Shown: positions 60,654 through 64,000 of the stretch, in pieces | Position numbering within the stretch: position 1 is the first letter of the stretch | How the letters are laid out: each line of letters opens with the position of its first letter | NCBI GenBank assembly: GCA_951394045.1 | Contig: OX595991.1 | Location: 1,426,001 to 1,490,000 of the forward strand | Direction of reading: 5' to 3' | Length of the DNA: 64,000 nucleotides | From: Nitzschia sp. DOCU1 | Taxonomy: Eukaryota > Bacillariophyta > Bacillariophyceae > Bacillariales > Bacillariaceae | Made by a program: the position numbers and the translations under genes | Notes under the pieces: model-generated | What the model was told of the DNA's origin: nothing | The model's database searches: none | Seen by the model: the letters and a program-made list of their open reading frames with translations, nothing else

Positions 60654-63227
60654 CTAGGATAAAAGTGGCTGCTGCTCTCCCCCTCCGATAGAAGCAGAGT
60701 CCAGGTACGAAGCCACTGCCATCCTAATGTCGACAACGTCCATGCAGCCTGGCCAAACTTCTCGCCACGCCGATCGCATTTCGGCACTTAAGTCGGGGTG
60801 GTTGGCATGAAAATCGACCTTAATCAAGTAGACATGTGAGATGCGAAACAAGTCCACAATACCAGTGAAACAATTCGCACAACAACTTACCGGCGAAGAG
60901 GCAAAACAGACTATAACTGCATTCACGGAACTGCTAATAATCCCGAACAACACACTCGAGACAACGAGACCAACTAAGGCCCCAGCTCTGTTGAAGTTGT
61001 AGTAATGAGTGACCACACGAAAGGAAGCCACCAGCGACCAAAACGTGGGACTTACATGAAGGAGGTAGTGACCGGTTCGTTTAGCGACGTAAGTGCAAGC
61101 GATTCGAAATTCTCGATCAGGTGGGCGAAACAGCCAGTAACACCACCAATGACAAGACAAGTCATAAGTAACACATTTGGAACAAGGTCATCACTAACAA
61201 TCGTAGCCCAACCCCTTTTCTCAAACAATTCGGTCGAATGCAAGCCCGCGTCCGTTAAATTGTACCCGTACAGCCCGACGTAAGTGAACGCCCAAGGATT
61301 GAATCGGAAAGCCAAACTATCGACGCAGGATGTCAAGCAGGTCTGAACGCAGTGGATACACTCATGTAGGCACAAAAGGGAAACATTTTCTTCGCTGGGG
61401 CGAAATAGAGCAGAGACCTGTTTCAGCACACGTACAGGCCCAACCAAGAGACTTCCGTAGCATACAGAACCGATAGAATAGAAAACTGAACGAAAGAACG
61501 ATCTCCTCAAATCCTCACCCCGCCTTCTGGTGTCTCCATCAACGGTGAACCACCAGCTTCCAATCACACCAGCCACAGTCACTTGAACAATGTTCTAACG
61601 AAGCCAAACGGTGAGACACTTGCACCACAGCTCTGCCCCCAAACATACTTTTGAATGTTCCACGTACCAGGAATACTTGTAGTGTCCAGTAATAAGAGAT
61701 TCCAAGTGCAGTGAAGATTGAGATCTTCATAGCATGTGAAGTCAGTTCAATATCACCAATCTCCACTGCATCATAAACGCCCATGGCGACATACGTGTAG
61801 TAGATAGACCACGCAAGAGCCAGAAACTGGAAAATGAATGCAACAATAACAGCTCCTGGGTTGGCTCTAATTCCTGTGAGGCTGGCGTAGAGATTTGCTC
61901 CATGGAATTTGCATCGGTCCCAAACAACTATTGTGTATGCCACGCTTAACGCTAGTGCGATGATCCCTGTGGCCGGCACCACCTTTTTGGGGCTTAGGCC
62001 TATGCCCATAGTTCCCCAAGCGAAGCTAAGGGTAATGGTCAAGATCAAGGCAATCTGCACAATTCTCTTAGCCACCGCCATCATCAGAAGCAGCGTCAGT
62101 GCCGAAATTAGAATCGCAAAGACACCGCTCAGCAAGGATATGAAGACCAAATTTTGGTAAACGATGGTTACCGACGAATCAGCGTCCGCGTCATCATGGT
62201 ACCGCAATGCCTCGTATCCATACGTGTTTCCCAGATACACAATGCCAAGAAGGTGGAAAACAAATAGCAATAGAAAAACGATGTCACGACAGGATGGTAT
62301 TTGTTCCACTCCCTTGACATCCTCCATGAACAATTGCGCTGATTTTTGTCGCATGTGCATTTTCCTGGAGCTCATCGACTTTCTATGCCTTGTCTTCTTC
62401 TGCGCCAGAAAGACCGCCTCTCCTCCAAGTCCACTTCGGCTACTTGAAGTCAACGTAGGTGCCGCGCTCAGGGAACCCGTCACCATTTCCCCGTTCATTC
62501 CAAACACTCTTTCACCGCCATTTTCCATGTCTCTCGGAATCAGCGGCGGGGCTGGTGAAAATCCGATTCTAGGGTCGATTCCGCGAAGTGAAGATTGAGG
62601 AGAGGCTGGGACACCTCGCAAAGACGCGGTTGGCGATGACGCCAATGGTGATGATCTGAAACTACCCGTGAGCTTCATAATTTCGGATCGAGGTGAGAAA
62701 TCCCGGCTATTCCGACCTGATGGAAGCGATGGAGGTGGTCCAAGTGGAGCAGGCGGCGCCTCGCCTGGAAACGATCCATACGAGATGGTGCCGGAATACG
62801 ACTGCACTCTCCTGTGCCCCCCACCTGCCTTCCGTTTTCGGCGAGAGTCATTGTACTGCGCGTGGGGAGCAAACAGCATCGGAGCCCCAGGTCCACCTTG
62901 AAACGGCGAGTACGACCCTGGTGGAGCTAGATATGGCAGAGGAATCTGGGGTATTGGTTGGTTGCCGGACCAGCTCCGTACGCGGTGATGTCCGGGCGGA
63001 CCCGGGTCGATGCTCCCCCTTTCGTGGTCGGATCTAGCTGCACCTGCCACGCTGTACGAAATCTGCGAAGGCGGGTAGCCGTAGTGGCCCTGGCCGTTTT
63101 CATAGCTCATGGTGTAGTCTTCGCTGGCTGTCCTCCGATGATTTCTGTTCCTGACCGGTCCAGGACTCCTCGGAACAGGCGCACCTTCTCGGTGATGATG
63201 AGTGGGGAGTGCAGATTCAGATTCCAT
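60654..63227 (-). CDS. Choline-transporter-like (CTL/SLC44) membrane protein, four exons
   Basis: Exons on the minus strand: 63227-61668, 61594-61056, 60987-60891, 60818-60654; introns of 73, 68 and 72 nt, all GT-AG, phases agree. Product 786 aa. The N-terminal ~320 residues are P/S/G/R-rich with H-R-R-T-A-S and H-R-R-V-Q-S sites. The membrane part starts with C-R-D-I-V-F-L-L-L-F-V-F-H-L-L-G-I and continues with about ten helices. CTL marks include V-T-V-A-G-V-I-G-S-W-W-F (after splice 1), G-S-V-C-Y-G-S-L-L-V, F-N-P-W-A-F-T-Y-V-G-L-Y-G, R-G-W-A-T-I and V-C-F-A-S-S-P|V-D-F-H-A-N-H-P. It probably moves choline or an ethanolamine-like solute. Convergent with the SR-rich gene (93 bp). Confidence 0.85.
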
Positions 63228-64000
63228 GCTCACTGGTGGTTGATTCGATGATGTATCTAGCTATGATAGCGGTGGGCATACGCTTTGTCGAATGGCGGGG
63301 GCTTTCTGTATGGGGTCGTCGCAGAAGGGAAATAAATGAAATATGTGCGACGATTCTAGAGTGCAGTTATTTCCTTGCCAAGACTTGACGACTCGACTCT
63401 CTTCATTGTTGAGAATAAAGAGAAAAATCGGTAAATATTCGCCGCGAGCACCGACACCCAATTGGAGATTTCCGATAGTACCGAAACCTACAGTATGATA
63501 CATGAAAAGAGAAGGTGGGGATGATGGGCGCGTTTCTGTTGCCGCGAGTCCGCCGGCGGTAGGCAGGATTTTTTACCGTTGACCATGCCAGCGATTGATT
63601 GTCTTCGCTCTCTATTGTGCCTCTCTGCGGCCAAGAGCTAAGCAAGCCTATTATTATTTGTACTATTTCTCGAAAAAGCGAGTAGTGTCTAGTAGTAAAT
63701 GTCTGTTTAAAACAAACGAAGTGAAGGTGTACTTTTGCCTTCTCTAGGTTGCCGCCTTCCATCATACATACGTACAGTCAGTCACTAAGCACCGGATGTA
63801 CCAGGAGTCCGCTCGCGTCCGTAGTATTCGGCATCTTTTAGAAGTTATCAGGAAACGCCGCCAATAGAACCTTCCGACAAGATTAGGATAAGCCCCCCTC
63901 GCGCTGCGTCCAATTCTTATTCCTGTTGTCTTGGAGGAGTCGCCGATTCCTCTGTTCGCTCATTGTTCCGGACTTCGCGGAGCGGATCGCACACCTCGAT
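63228..64000. other. Upstream region of the CTL gene to window end
   Basis: No gene recognised; a minus-strand open frame (63403-63765) has no domain. It should hold the CTL promoter. Confidence 0.4.

Overview
The window looks like nuclear DNA of a diatom, probably a pennate one; the species cannot be fixed from this sequence alone. The evidence is short GT-AG introns (about 60-130 nt), tightly packed genes (several convergent pairs have stop codons only 37-93 bp apart), signal peptides with a plastid-type [A/D]-[F] cleavage motif, and diatom-type families (HSF factors, DUF6824, a 'D-x-x-Y-S ... RGLE' family). Copia, Gypsy and LINE-like retroelements and a piggyBac transposase are also present.

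Layout. 1-4319: 3' part of a Ty3/Gypsy element (gag, pol, putative LTR). 4315-6720: piggyBac-type transposase, apparently cut short by the Gypsy LTR. 7235-13833: small host genes, namely a plastid-targeted CRM-like protein, two members of a diatom family facing each other, a plastid parvulin, a tail-anchored low-complexity protein and a split KEOPS subunit gene (PCC1). 14234-16881: ten-exon O-fucosyltransferase-like gene. 17903-19189: transcription factor with two HSF DNA-binding domains. 20362-22481: DUF6824 regulator. 22862-29156: complete Copia element with LTRs that read as identical and a 6-bp target duplication. 29241-39177: SDR, J-domain protein, acidic protein with thirteen 102-bp repeats, an unknown protein and a DBP4-type helicase. 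39347-47494: full-length non-LTR retrotransposon with a 16-bp target duplication, sitting inside what was a roughly 290-bp divergent promoter. 47596-63227: PIG-X/PBN1, NOP14 with an extra Tudor-like domain, small lipin, a two-exon membrane protein, an SR-rich protein with repeated S-K-W motifs, and a choline-transporter-like protein.

Functional links are loose. DBP4 and NOP14 both act in small-subunit ribosome biogenesis. PCC1 acts in tRNA t6A synthesis. Lipin, PIG-X and the CTL protein belong to membrane-lipid or GPI metabolism. No operon-like logic is expected in a nuclear genome.

The most unusual points are: (1) all three retroelements carry one in-frame UGA at a gag/pol or endonuclease/RT boundary, and the Gypsy one has the UGA-CGG readthrough context; (2) a tandem double-HSF protein; (3) an 11-nt microexon and a pair of similar neighbouring introns in the fucosyltransferase-like gene; (4) a LINE splitting a bidirectional promoter; (5) a Copia element with identical LTRs whose pol still needs a +1 frame change. 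I did not find CRISPR arrays, rRNA or tRNA genes. Exon structures were read by eye from frame, GT/AG sites and family motifs, and have no transcript support here.
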